A stretch of 14,353 nucleotides of DNA from Cloacimonetes bacterium SCGC AAA252-N17 (GTDB taxonomy: Bacteria > Cloacimonadota > Cloacimonadia > JGIOTU-2), in contig ASNI01000023.1 of the NCBI GenBank assembly GCA_000404785.1, positions 1-14,353 on the forward strand. Reading direction: 5' to 3'. Below, piece after piece: positions 7,382 through 14,226 of this stretch. Position 1 is the stretch's first letter, and each line of letters opens with the position of its first letter. The translations under genes were made by a program, and so were the position numbers. Below the pieces are notes generated by a model. The model saw nothing but the letters and a program-made list of their open reading frames with translations, ran no database searches and was not told where the DNA came from.

Positions 7382-8917
7382 ATGATTACTAATGGTGATC
7401 TTGAAACATGGACAGATCCAAGCACGCCAGCAAGTTGGGATTTAGCTCAAAATGTTTCACAAGAAAGCGTGACAGTACATGGTGGAACGTATTCAGCAAA
7501 ACATGAATCCGCTACTAGCACCAAATATTTTGGGCATGAGTATACAACTGGAATTACTGCTGGAAATGACTTTACTTTGAGTTATTATTACCTTGATAAC
7601 GATGATCATGCTAGAACAAGATTGTGGGCAAAATGGAAAGATGCAGGTGGAGCAACAGTCGGTGCGACCATTGAGAGCGCTTACTCTACAGACGATCCAA
7701 GCTGGATACAATACTCAAATACAATAACCGCTCCTGATGGAGCAACTCAATTCTATCTTGAAGTTAGAGTTTATAATCAAGATGGTTCTTATGGTGGTTA
7801 TGTTTATTATGATGATTTTACATTTACTGATGAAGGAGGCGCAACTCCAGCTATAGAGAAAGCTTATGCAATAAGTACTGATGAACTTGAAGTTTTTTAT
7901 AATATGGATTTGACAACAGTAACTGCTGGTGATTTCGAATTAACAGGTTCAGCAACTATTACATTTACCACAGCAACCATTGATGGCACTAATGCTAAAC
8001 TCGTTCATCTTTCCGGTGCATCAACTCCGATGGCTGACGACTTCACGTTAGACACAATTTCTTATGGAGCAAAATCAACATACGATTTCTATGCAGGTAT
8101 TACCTCATTTACTTATACAAATGAGGCCAATGATCCGAATATAATTGATAATACCCATTTAGCAACATTCAAAGGAATTGTATCTGCAAATAATGAATAT
8201 AATAAAGTATGGGTAAGTGATGCCTCCGGAGCATACAATGGAGTACTCGTTTTTGACTATAGTTTTGATGGTTTAGTTGATATTGGCGATGAAATCATGC
8301 TTACTGCAAAACGATCAGAATATAACAATTTAACCGAATTGGTTAATCCGGAATTAATTAGTGTTATATCTACTGGTAATACACCCTACGGACCGGACTT
8401 AATTGATGGATCTGATATAAACGAAGACATTCCTGCAGATACAAATCCTGCTGAGAAATGGGAAGGCCAACTAGTAAAAATCGATAATTTTTATGTAGTT
8501 TCCTTTGATAGTTACAATTATCGATGTCTTTGGTCTGATGGAGGAAAGACTGATTATTATTTCCTCGTAGATAATGAAGCAGCACCATCAGGATACACTT
8601 TAAATATAGGTTCAACCTATCAGGAAATAATTGGTGTCGTTGATTTCAACTATAGTTATTATCATATAAATCCAAGAGGTGATAGTGATATTTGTACAAT
8701 TCCACCACAAAATGTTACTATTCAAATCAATGGTAATGATGTAGTTCTCACATGGGCTCCCGGTAGTAGTAAAACCACTTTCAATATATATCGTTGTAGT
8801 GATCCTTATGGAACTTTTGTAAAAATAAATACATCACCTGTATCTGAGACTACTTATACTGATGTAGGTGCAGCAACTACAGAAACAAAATATTTCTATT
8901 ATATCACTGAAGAATAG
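7319..8917 (+). CDS. Gene B: secreted CBM-like/Ig/OB-like/Fn3 protein, 532 aa
   Basis: Signal peptide MKKLVIFVSFIFIASLCFG, nearly the same as gene A's. Residues ~21-172 look like a carbohydrate-binding beta-sandwich of the CBM4/9 type ('NGDLETW..PSTPASW', 'GTYSAKHES', closing 'YVYYDDFTF'). Residues ~178-275 form an Ig-like domain (AIEKAYAISTDELEVFYNMDL). Residues ~280-460 form an OB-like domain ('ATFKGIVSANNEYNKVWVSD' to 'YHINPRGDSDI'). Residues ~463-532 form an Fn3-like module ending KYFYYITEE. There is no T9SS domain and no catalytic motif. The start is fixed by AAGGAG 6 bases upstream and by the signal peptide. The OB-like domain pairs it with gene A, and the terminal Fn3 module pairs it with C and D. 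A binding role, for polysaccharide or DNA at the cell surface, is inferred only. Confidence 0.83.
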   Translation: MKKLVIFVSFIFIASLCFGQNMITNGDLETWTDPSTPASWDLAQNVSQESVTVHGGTYSAKHESATSTKYFGHEYTTGITAGNDFTLSYYYLDNDDHARTRLWAKWKDAGGATVGATIESAYSTDDPSWIQYSNTITAPDGATQFYLEVRVYNQDGSYGGYVYYDDFTFTDEGGATPAIEKAYAISTDELEVFYNMDLTTVTAGDFELTGSATITFTTATIDGTNAKLVHLSGASTPMADDFTLDTISYGAKSTYDFYAGITSFTYTNEANDPNIIDNTHLATFKGIVSANNEYNKVWVSDASGAYNGVLVFDYSFDGLVDIGDEIMLTAKRSEYNNLTELVNPELISVISTGNTPYGPDLIDGSDINEDIPADTNPAEKWEGQLVKIDNFYVVSFDSYNYRCLWSDGGKTDYYFLVDNEAAPSGYTLNIGSTYQEIIGVVDFNYSYYHINPRGDSDICTIPPQNVTIQINGNDVVLTWAPGSSKTTFNIYRCSDPYGTFVKINTSPVSETTYTDVGAATTETKYFYYITEE

Positions 8918-8932
8918 TGAAAGGAAATTTTG

Positions 8933-8965
8933 AAGGGCAGGGGAAAAATACTTCTGCCCTTTTTT
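8933..8965 (+). terminator. Rho-independent terminator after gene B
   Basis: AAGGGCAG (8933-8940) pairs with CTGCCCTT (8954-8961) around a 13-base A-rich loop, followed by six Ts. It begins 15 bases after gene B's stop and ends just before gene C's start, so C and D would need readthrough or a promoter inside gene B. It may act as a partial terminator that lowers nuclease expression. Confidence 0.8.
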
Positions 8966-8979
8966 ATTATGGGGTATTT

Positions 8980-10770
8980 GTGATTCGATCTAAATGGTTA
9001 TTAAGTTTGCTGCTTGGTTTGTTCGTTATTTCTACGCTTTATGCTGATCCTCCAATCGGTTATTATGATTCTACTGTGGGTTTAAGTGGAAATGAATTAA
9101 GAGCTGTATTGCATGAAATTATTAGCACGAACACGAACACAAATTATTCCAACAGTGTAGCAATTATGTATAGTGCTATTGATAATGATAATGGCTGGAT
9201 TAGATGTGTTTATTCAGGATATTCAGTAGCACATCCAGTCGGAGATCCATCCACACCAAATTCTTTTTCTTGTGAGCATTCTTATTGTCAAAGTTGGATA
9301 GATATTGAGTTGGAGGGAACTGAAAATAGCATTGCCAAAGCAGATATACACCATCTGTATCCCACAAAAAGTTCTGTAAATAGTGCTCGCAGCAATCATC
9401 CCTTTGATATGGTTCAAAATATTACGAATTCTTATACGGAAGACGGAGGTATCACAGTAAGCTATTTGGGTACAAATCAAGATAACTATGTGGTTTTTGA
9501 GCCTGATGAATTACACAAAGGAGACGCTGCTCGTGCCTTGCTGTATTTTATTGTTCGGTATGAGACAGGTCTGTCTTTTGGAAATGTGGATATGTTGGAA
9601 ACGCTTTTGGAATGGCATTATGGCGATTCTGTGAGCATAAAAGAAATAAATCGGAATGATGCGATCTATGATTTTCAGGAAAACCGAAATCCCTTTATCG
9701 ATCATCCTGAATTTATCGAAGAAATTTGGATAGGAGAACCATCAATTTATGTTACTTTTCCCAATGAAACAATTACTCTGGGCACGAATTTAACTTACTC
9801 AATAAATTGGTTCACACAATATTTTTACAACAATGTAAAAATCGAACTTATCAATAGCAGTTCGGGGGCTACTATCGAATTGAGTTCTTCTACAGAAAAT
9901 GATGGAGAATGGGAATGGACAATTATGCAAAATATTGTGCCAAATGATAATTATCGAATTAGAATTTCCGATATTGATAACAGCAGTTTTTTTGATGAAA
10001 GCAACCAGAATTTTTCAATAATCCTTACAGATCCCCAATCGGATCTATTTATCTCGGAATATTGTGAAGGCTCAAGCTACAATAAATATATCGAAATTTA
10101 TAATGGAATAGGGGCTTGTGTTGATTTTTCAAACTATAAGTTAAAAATATATTACAATGGAAACCAGTGTCCGCTGAATACAATTGAATTTTCCAATCTG
10201 TTAAATAAAGATGAACTTTTTGTAATTGCAAATCCATCAGCAAGCGATGAAATCCTCGATAATGCGGATTGGCTTTTTGGTGGGCTTCAGTTCAATGGAG
10301 ATGATGTAGTTGCTTTGTATCAAAATGATGAACTTATTGATATTATCGGTAATATTGGAGAAGATCCGGGGAGTGGTTGGGATGTTTCCGGAATTGTTAA
10401 TGCAACCAAAGATCATACATTAGTTCGCAAAGAATTTATCTCCACCGGAAATTCTGATTGGGATTTATCAGCAGGAACAAACTCCGATGATTCTGAATGG
10501 CTTGTATATGATTGTGATACTTTCGAATATATCGGCTCGCATATTATGAATATTCAACTCGATACACCTGCAAATGTTGTCCTAAGTTTAGATGGAACAA
10601 ATATTATCATCACCTGGGATCCGGTAGTTCGGGCAGAGGTCTATCATGTTTATTCATCCTCTAATCCTTATACAGGTTTCGAAGAAGATTCTTCGGGTGT
10701 CTTCAACGGTGCTACTTGGACTGCACCTATAAATGACAATAAACGATTTTATCGTGTAACAGCCGATTAA
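8980..10770 (+). CDS. Gene C: secreted endonuclease I family nuclease with LTD and Fn3, 596 aa
   Basis: Signal peptide (M)IRSKWLLSLLLGLFVISTLYA, then an endonuclease I domain (EndA/NucM/Vvn type, metal-dependent DNA/RNA cleavage) at ~25-255. Key residues are visible: the EH pair in FSCEHSYCQSW (E99, H100), KADIHHLYPTKSSVNSARSN (N134, R137, N139) and the family's C-terminal KGDAARALLYFIVRYE and QENRNPFIDHPEF motifs. An Ig-like domain follows at ~255-345, then a lamin-tail domain at ~352-515 (LFISEYCEGSSYNKYIEIYN) and a terminal Fn3 module ending RFYRVTAD. I chose the GTG at 8980 because it lies beyond the terminator, has GGGG upstream and starts the signal peptide. A GTG at 8917 would overlap gene B's stop and add 21 residues. 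It is followed 5 bp later by nuclease gene D. The family assignment is firm; the role in extracellular DNA breakdown is inferred. Confidence 0.88.
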   Translation: MIRSKWLLSLLLGLFVISTLYADPPIGYYDSTVGLSGNELRAVLHEIISTNTNTNYSNSVAIMYSAIDNDNGWIRCVYSGYSVAHPVGDPSTPNSFSCEHSYCQSWIDIELEGTENSIAKADIHHLYPTKSSVNSARSNHPFDMVQNITNSYTEDGGITVSYLGTNQDNYVVFEPDELHKGDAARALLYFIVRYETGLSFGNVDMLETLLEWHYGDSVSIKEINRNDAIYDFQENRNPFIDHPEFIEEIWIGEPSIYVTFPNETITLGTNLTYSINWFTQYFYNNVKIELINSSSGATIELSSSTENDGEWEWTIMQNIVPNDNYRIRISDIDNSSFFDESNQNFSIILTDPQSDLFISEYCEGSSYNKYIEIYNGIGACVDFSNYKLKIYYNGNQCPLNTIEFSNLLNKDELFVIANPSASDEILDNADWLFGGLQFNGDDVVALYQNDELIDIIGNIGEDPGSGWDVSGIVNATKDHTLVRKEFISTGNSDWDLSAGTNSDDSEWLVYDCDTFEYIGSHIMNIQLDTPANVVLSLDGTNIIITWDPVVRAEVYHVYSSSNPYTGFEEDSSGVFNGATWTAPINDNKRFYRVTAD

Positions 10771-10775
10771 AGAAA

Positions 10776-12419
10776 ATGAAAACGAGAATTGTGATATTTA
10801 TCCTAATGTTAAATTTAACATTCGTAACTAATATTTTTGCTGATACTAATTTTAGAGTTATGTCTTACAATGCACTTAATTTTGATGGAACAGACAGATT
10901 AACTGATTTCCAAACAGTTTTTGAAGAAGTTCAACCGGATATACTAATTACACAGGAAATTAAAACCGAATCGGCATCAGATGTAATTTTAAATATTCTG
11001 AATACTGCCATCGGAGGTTATGCTCGAGCTGATTTTGTCCTCGATACTGATTTGAATAATATGCTGTATTATAAGACTTCTCTCGGCATATTGGTCAGTC
11101 AGGATGAGATTGATACATCACCTCGTGATATTTCTGAATATGTATTGAATATCGACGAAAATCCTATCCGGTTTTACAGTTGTCATCTGAAATCTTCTCA
11201 AGGTTCAACTTATGAAGCTGAGCGTTTAGCAGCGGTTACAATTCTTAGAGATCATCTGAACGGGCTTTCAGCAGGAACAGAATTTATCATCGTAGGAGAT
11301 ATGAATTTTTACACCAGCTCGGAAGATGGATACCAGAAATTCATTGCAAATGAAATAAATAACATTGGCAGGGCGGAAGACCTTTGCAGCGAAGTGGGCA
11401 GTTGGAATAATAATGCTACCTACGCCTCTGTGCATTCGCAGTCTTCCAGGCTAACCGCTTTTGGCGGTGGAGCCAGCGGGGGATTAGATGATAAATTTGA
11501 TTTCATTTTTGGAAATTATGGAATAAACAATGGTTCGGGGATCGAATATAGTACCGGTAGTTTTATTTCTTGTGGTAATGATGGAAACCATTTTAATCTA
11601 TCGATCAATGATGGAACTAATTCTGCTGTTCCGGATTCGGTTGCAGATGCACTTTATTATGCTTCAGATCATCTTCCTGTTTATGCAGATTTCGTTAGTT
11701 TGAGTGGAACTCTTCCAAATCTGTTTATTTCGGAATATGTGGAAGGAAGCAGTAATAACAAATATCTCGAAATTTTTAATGCCACTGGAAGTAATGTGAG
11801 TTTAAATTATTGGAAGATTGAAATCTATTATAATGGAAACACTACACCCGGAAGTACAATCTCTTTATCAGGAACAATAGCAAATGAAGATGTTTTTGTT
11901 TTGGCTCATTCATCTGCTGTAGTTTGGAGCGGAACTCCTGACCAGACTTCAAGTTCACTGAATTTTAATGGAGATGATGCTGTTGCTCTGGAAAGAATTT
12001 CCGTTAATGTCGATGTGATCGGGCAGATCGGTGTTCAGCAGGTTTGGGGAACTGGTGAGGTAACAACTCAAAATCATACTTTGAGAAGAAAGTCGGAGAT
12101 CACGGAAGGAGATTCCGATGGTTATGATGTTTTTGATCCGACAATCGAATGGGACGGTTATTCTCAAGATACAGTTGATAATCTTGGTTTTCATATTGCA
12201 GGACCACTTAATGCCCCAACTAATGTTACAATCATGGTTTCTGAAACATCAGTGACTATTTCCTGGGATGAAGTTGTTGGAGCTAGTGTATATCATATTT
12301 ATTCATCTGACTATCCACAAAGCGGGTTTGAGCTCGATCATACAGGATCATTTAACAATAATAGTTGGACAACTTCAATACAAACAGCAAGAAAGTTTTA
12401 TTATATAACTGCTGAGTAA
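10776..12419 (+). CDS. Gene D: secreted DNase I-like (EEP) nuclease with LTD and Fn3, 547 aa
   Basis: Signal peptide MKTRIVIFILMLNLTFVTNIFA, then an endonuclease/exonuclease/phosphatase domain at ~25-305. Its standard catalytic set is present: N32 (MSYNALNF), E61 (ITQEIK), H137 (CHLKSS), D175 and N177 (VGDMNFY), D242 region (DDKFDFIFG) and D298-H299 (SDHLPV). This fits Mg-dependent phosphodiester cleavage, with DNA the likely substrate. A lamin-tail domain follows at ~310-470 (LFISEYVEGSSNNKYLEIFN), clearly paralogous to that of gene C. A terminal Fn3 module ends KFYYITAE. The ATG is 5 bases after gene C's stop with only AAAG as a weak ribosome site, so translational coupling to C is likely. 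There is no T9SS sorting domain. Phosphatase or lipase activity cannot be excluded, as EEP enzymes vary. Confidence 0.9.
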   Translation: MKTRIVIFILMLNLTFVTNIFADTNFRVMSYNALNFDGTDRLTDFQTVFEEVQPDILITQEIKTESASDVILNILNTAIGGYARADFVLDTDLNNMLYYKTSLGILVSQDEIDTSPRDISEYVLNIDENPIRFYSCHLKSSQGSTYEAERLAAVTILRDHLNGLSAGTEFIIVGDMNFYTSSEDGYQKFIANEINNIGRAEDLCSEVGSWNNNATYASVHSQSSRLTAFGGGASGGLDDKFDFIFGNYGINNGSGIEYSTGSFISCGNDGNHFNLSINDGTNSAVPDSVADALYYASDHLPVYADFVSLSGTLPNLFISEYVEGSSNNKYLEIFNATGSNVSLNYWKIEIYYNGNTTPGSTISLSGTIANEDVFVLAHSSAVVWSGTPDQTSSSLNFNGDDAVALERISVNVDVIGQIGVQQVWGTGEVTTQNHTLRRKSEITEGDSDGYDVFDPTIEWDGYSQDTVDNLGFHIAGPLNAPTNVTIMVSETSVTISWDEVVGASVYHIYSSDYPQSGFELDHTGSFNNNSWTTSIQTARKFYYITAE

Positions 12420-12619
12420 GAGGAGAAGAAGACGGGAAGAATCTCGCAAAAAGCTTAGTAAATTCTACTGGGGAGATCCTTCGCTCACCCGATAAATCGG
12501 GATCACTCGAGGATGACAATTCTTTGTAATTTTTTTAAATTATTATCTCATCCCATTCATTCTGAACTCTCCGCCAGCTAGCAGAAAAGACTGAAGTGAA
12601 ACAGGTTGGAATCTTGCGT

Positions 12620-12641
12620 ACTCAACATTGGAATGTTGAGT
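12620..12641. repeat. ATTGGAAT-centred palindrome, copy 1
   Basis: ACTCAACATT, GG, then its exact complement: a perfect 10-bp stem. It is preceded at 12605-12618 by a half-site (TTGGAATCTTGCG) of the other version of this palindrome found at 12937 and 14299. Confidence 0.7.
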
Positions 12642-12680
12642 TACAATTACTCGTTTCCTCTCTCTAACAATTACTGAGGC

Positions 12681-12700
12681 GTCATGGACCATTCCGTGAC
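12681..12700. repeat. GTCATGGA-CCAT-TCCGTGAC hairpin
   Basis: An 8-bp stem with one T-G pair. The flank GAGGCGTCATGGACCA matches the GAGGTGTCATGGACCA of the left-end repeats at 165-180, about 12 kb away, showing a dispersed family. Confidence 0.65.
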
Positions 12701-12936
12701 GGGATTTTTGAATGAAGATTGACGAACATCGATTTAAGATTTAAGAAGTAACCAATTGTCTAAAGCAAAGGTCAATTACGGGCAATTGACCCTGCAACTC
12801 ATGTGTGAAGCCAACGGAGTCGGCAACTCCAAATAAAAACATATTGTCACTCTGATCCGCCAGCTGGCGGAAAAGACTGAAGTGAAACGAAGACTGACCT
12901 GTCACGGCGTAGTGTAACGAAGACGGATGTTGAGAT

Positions 12937-12958
12937 ACGCAAGATTGGAATCTTGCGT
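12937..12958. repeat. ATTGGAAT-centred palindrome, copy 2
   Basis: ACGCAAGATT, GG, and its exact complement. The flanks GATGTTGAGAT on the left and TACTTCT on the right are shared with the copy at 14299, together with a 'gacctgtc..ggcg' unit upstream, so the repeated unit is roughly 80 bp. Confidence 0.75.
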
Positions 12959-13054
12959 TACTTCTGTATTTTAATTTTGATATAAGAATTCTTAAATTAT
13001 TTTGTGATAATTCGCCTGCCACGGCGAAGTGTAATGGAGACTGGTGGTTAAAAA

Positions 13055-13113
13055 TTTCTTTATCTGCGAGGATCAGTTTAATCTGCGTGAGACTGCTATC
13101 TGTAATAAAGAAA
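13055..13113. repeat. 59-bp element with TTTCTTTAT inverted ends, copy 1
   Basis: The ends are TTTCTTTAT (13055-13063) and ATAAAGAAA (13105-13113), a perfect 9-bp inverted pair. Inside are two ATCTGCG-type motifs. The following DNA to about 13153 holds a rough inverted copy of the interior (AACGCGGATTAACACTGAT). The related element is at 14099-14155. Confidence 0.6.
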
Positions 13114-13237
13114 AGAACGCGGATTAACACTGATAAAAGGATAATCACAGATTCAGAAAATATAATGAAAAAAATAAATTCTTAATCAACAAAAATCTAT
13201 CGAATCTATACAGTCTGAATGTGTCTAATTTGAAATA

Positions 13238-13417
13238 ACACACCCCGTCCGCAAGCGGACACCCCTCTTGATAGAGGGGAAAAAATGAATATTTTCAAAT
13301 TAATTGACGTTCTTAATGTCTATAATGTTAATTTTTGTAACTCGTTATATAATATAAATATCAATCGAAAAAAATCTCCTCTAACAAGAGGAGTACGGCT
13401 TCAGCCGTGGGGTGTGT
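13238..13417. mobile_element. 180-bp palindromic element, copy 1 (upstream of DUF559 gene)
   Basis: The ends are ACACACCCC (13238-13246) and GGGGTGTGT (13409-13417), perfect inverted repeats. Inside the left end are GTCCGCAAGCGGAC (13247-13260) and a CCCCTCT-TGAT-AGAGGGG hairpin (13262-13279) running into AAAAAA. Inside the right end are CTCCTCT-AACA-AGAGGAG (13376-13393) and ACGGCT-TC-AGCCGT (13395-13408). The middle is AT-rich. A 44-codon frame (13285-13419) is not conserved in copy 2. Mobility is inferred from the inverted ends and repetition; no target duplication is clear. Confidence 0.75.
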
Positions 13418-13442
13418 AAGTTAGTAAACGTAAGCTAAAATT

Positions 13443-13805
13443 ATGAAAATCTATTATAATCCAAAATTGAAAAAACTTGCACGAAAACTCCGTAATAATA
13501 TGTCACTCCCTGAAGCCCTATTGTGGAACCAACTGAAAAGAAAAAAGTTGAGAGGATATGATTTTCATCGCCAAAAACCGATCGATAATTATATTGTTGA
13601 TTTCTTTTGTCCAAAACTCAAACTAATAGTTGAGGTAGATGGAAAAGTTCATATTGACAAAGGAGAAGATGATTTTACAAGACAATCAAGGTTAGAATCG
13701 CTTGGACTGAAAGTATTGAGATTTAAGGCAAGTGATATTATGAAGAATCTTAATGATGTTATTGAAGCTATTGAGGATTATATTGAGGAATTTGAAAAGG
13801 AATAA
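13443..13805 (+). CDS. DUF559 / Vsr-like endonuclease-domain protein, 120 aa
   Basis: A single-domain protein of the DUF559 family (PF04480, restriction-endonuclease-like PD-(D/E)xK fold related to very-short-patch-repair nucleases), of normal family length. Expected motifs are present: N-terminal basic helix with MSLPEALLW (E24), GYDFHRQKPI, IVDFFCP (D53), LIVEVDGKVH (E64, D66, H70), then R83, GLKVLRF and a closing acidic helix. The D53/E64-x-D66 cluster is the likely metal site; the substrate is unknown. There is no signal peptide, so it is cytoplasmic, unlike genes A-D. The ATG is 25 bases after the right end of the upstream 180-bp element, without a clear ribosome binding site. Its TAA stop forms the first bases of TAACACACCC, an inverted match to the GGGGTGTGTAA on the other side. 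The gene therefore appears to be the cargo, or the mobilising enzyme, of this repeat family. Confidence 0.88.
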   Translation: MKIYYNPKLKKLARKLRNNMSLPEALLWNQLKRKKLRGYDFHRQKPIDNYIVDFFCPKLKLIVEVDGKVHIDKGEDDFTRQSRLESLGLKVLRFKASDIMKNLNDVIEAIEDYIEEFEKE

Positions 13806-13843
13806 CACACCCTGTTAGCTAGTTGGTGGAGAGGTTTGTAACA
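13803..13843. repeat. Short or decayed element end pair after the DUF559 gene
   Basis: TAACACACCCTG (13803-13814, including the gene's stop codon) resembles the left end of the 180-bp elements. GAGGTTTGTAA, ending at 13841, resembles a degraded right end. Between them is only TTAGCTAGTTGGTGGAGA. It may be an internally deleted copy, or the true right boundary of a unit that includes the gene. Confidence 0.5.
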
Positions 13844-13849
13844 AAACAA

Positions 13850-14027
13850 ACACACCCCGTCCGCAAGCGGACACCCCTCTTTTTAGAGGGGAAAAAATGA
13901 ATATCTTCAAATTAATTGACGTTCTAAACATTCATTACATCAAATATTTATAATTCGTTATAATACAATGAATAATCGAAAAAATCTCCTCTATCAAGAG
14001 GAGTACGGCTTTAGCCGGGAGGTGTGT
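13850..14027. mobile_element. 178-bp palindromic element, copy 2 (downstream of DUF559 gene)
   Basis: It has the same orientation and order as copy 1: ACACACCCC end (13850-13858), GTCCGCAAGCGGAC (13859-13872), CCCCTCT-TTTT-AGAGGGG (13874-13891), AT-rich middle, CTCCTCT-ATCA-AGAGGAG (13986-14003), CGGCT-TT-AGCCG (14006-14017) and GGAGGTGTGT as the right end with one mismatch. The middle has diverged more than the stems, and loop bases differ from copy 1 while the two CT-rich stems are unchanged. It encodes no protein. Confidence 0.75.
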
Positions 14028-14098
14028 AATATCGTTGCAGGATAAACATGCACCTACCCCTTTTTAACATTTCTATCATTAATTATTAACCAAATTAA

Positions 14099-14155
14099 TT
14101 CTTTATCTACGAGAATCTGTCCAATCTGCGTGGGTCTGCGTGCTATAATAAAGAA
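14099..14155. repeat. 57-bp element with TTCTTTAT inverted ends, copy 2
   Basis: TTCTTTAT (14099-14106) and ATAAAGAA (14148-14155) enclose AATCTGCGTG and GTCTGCGTG, matching the layout of 13055-13113. It is probably a dispersed short repeat. Confidence 0.6.
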
Positions 14156-14226
14156 TCTGTCTCCGTTACAAGACGCCGTGATAAGTAGAATACTGATGAG
14201 ATAATTCAATTGTTACTAAACATTCC

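Larger units (their letters stand above)
12420..13236. repeat. Gene-free mosaic of short dispersed palindromes
   Basis: About 0.8 kb without a credible gene. The main pieces, in order, are:
- CCCGATAAATCGGG (12488-12501).
- Two related units with a CCGCCAGCTGGCGG-type palindrome followed by AAAGACTGAAGTGAAAC (12570-12602, degenerate; 12856-12887, perfect 16-bp palindrome).
- ATTGGAAT-centred palindromes.
- A GTCATGGA-type hairpin (12681-12700).
- GGTCAATT/AATTGACC around ACGGGC (12770-12791).
- 'cctgYcacggcg.agtgtaa' units at 12896-12924 and 13014-13041.
No T-tract terminator for gene D is visible here. Confidence 0.75.

Noticed and set aside
8917..8979. GTG at 8917 as start of gene C
   Set aside because: It would translate the terminator hairpin and put 21 extra residues before the signal peptide; kept as an alternative only.
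12488..12501. Terminator for gene D at CCCGATAAATCGGG
   Set aside because: The stem is only 6 bp and no T-tract follows; it is better listed as a dispersed palindrome.
12741..13148. 135-codon minus-strand open frame
   Set aside because: It runs through several separate palindromic repeats, has no ribosome binding site and no recognisable domain. Its sequence is explained by the repeats.
13285..13419. 44-codon frame inside the first 180-bp element (MNIFKLIDVLN...)
   Set aside because: The matching frame in the second element stops after 18 codons, while the hairpins are kept, so structure and not coding appears conserved.
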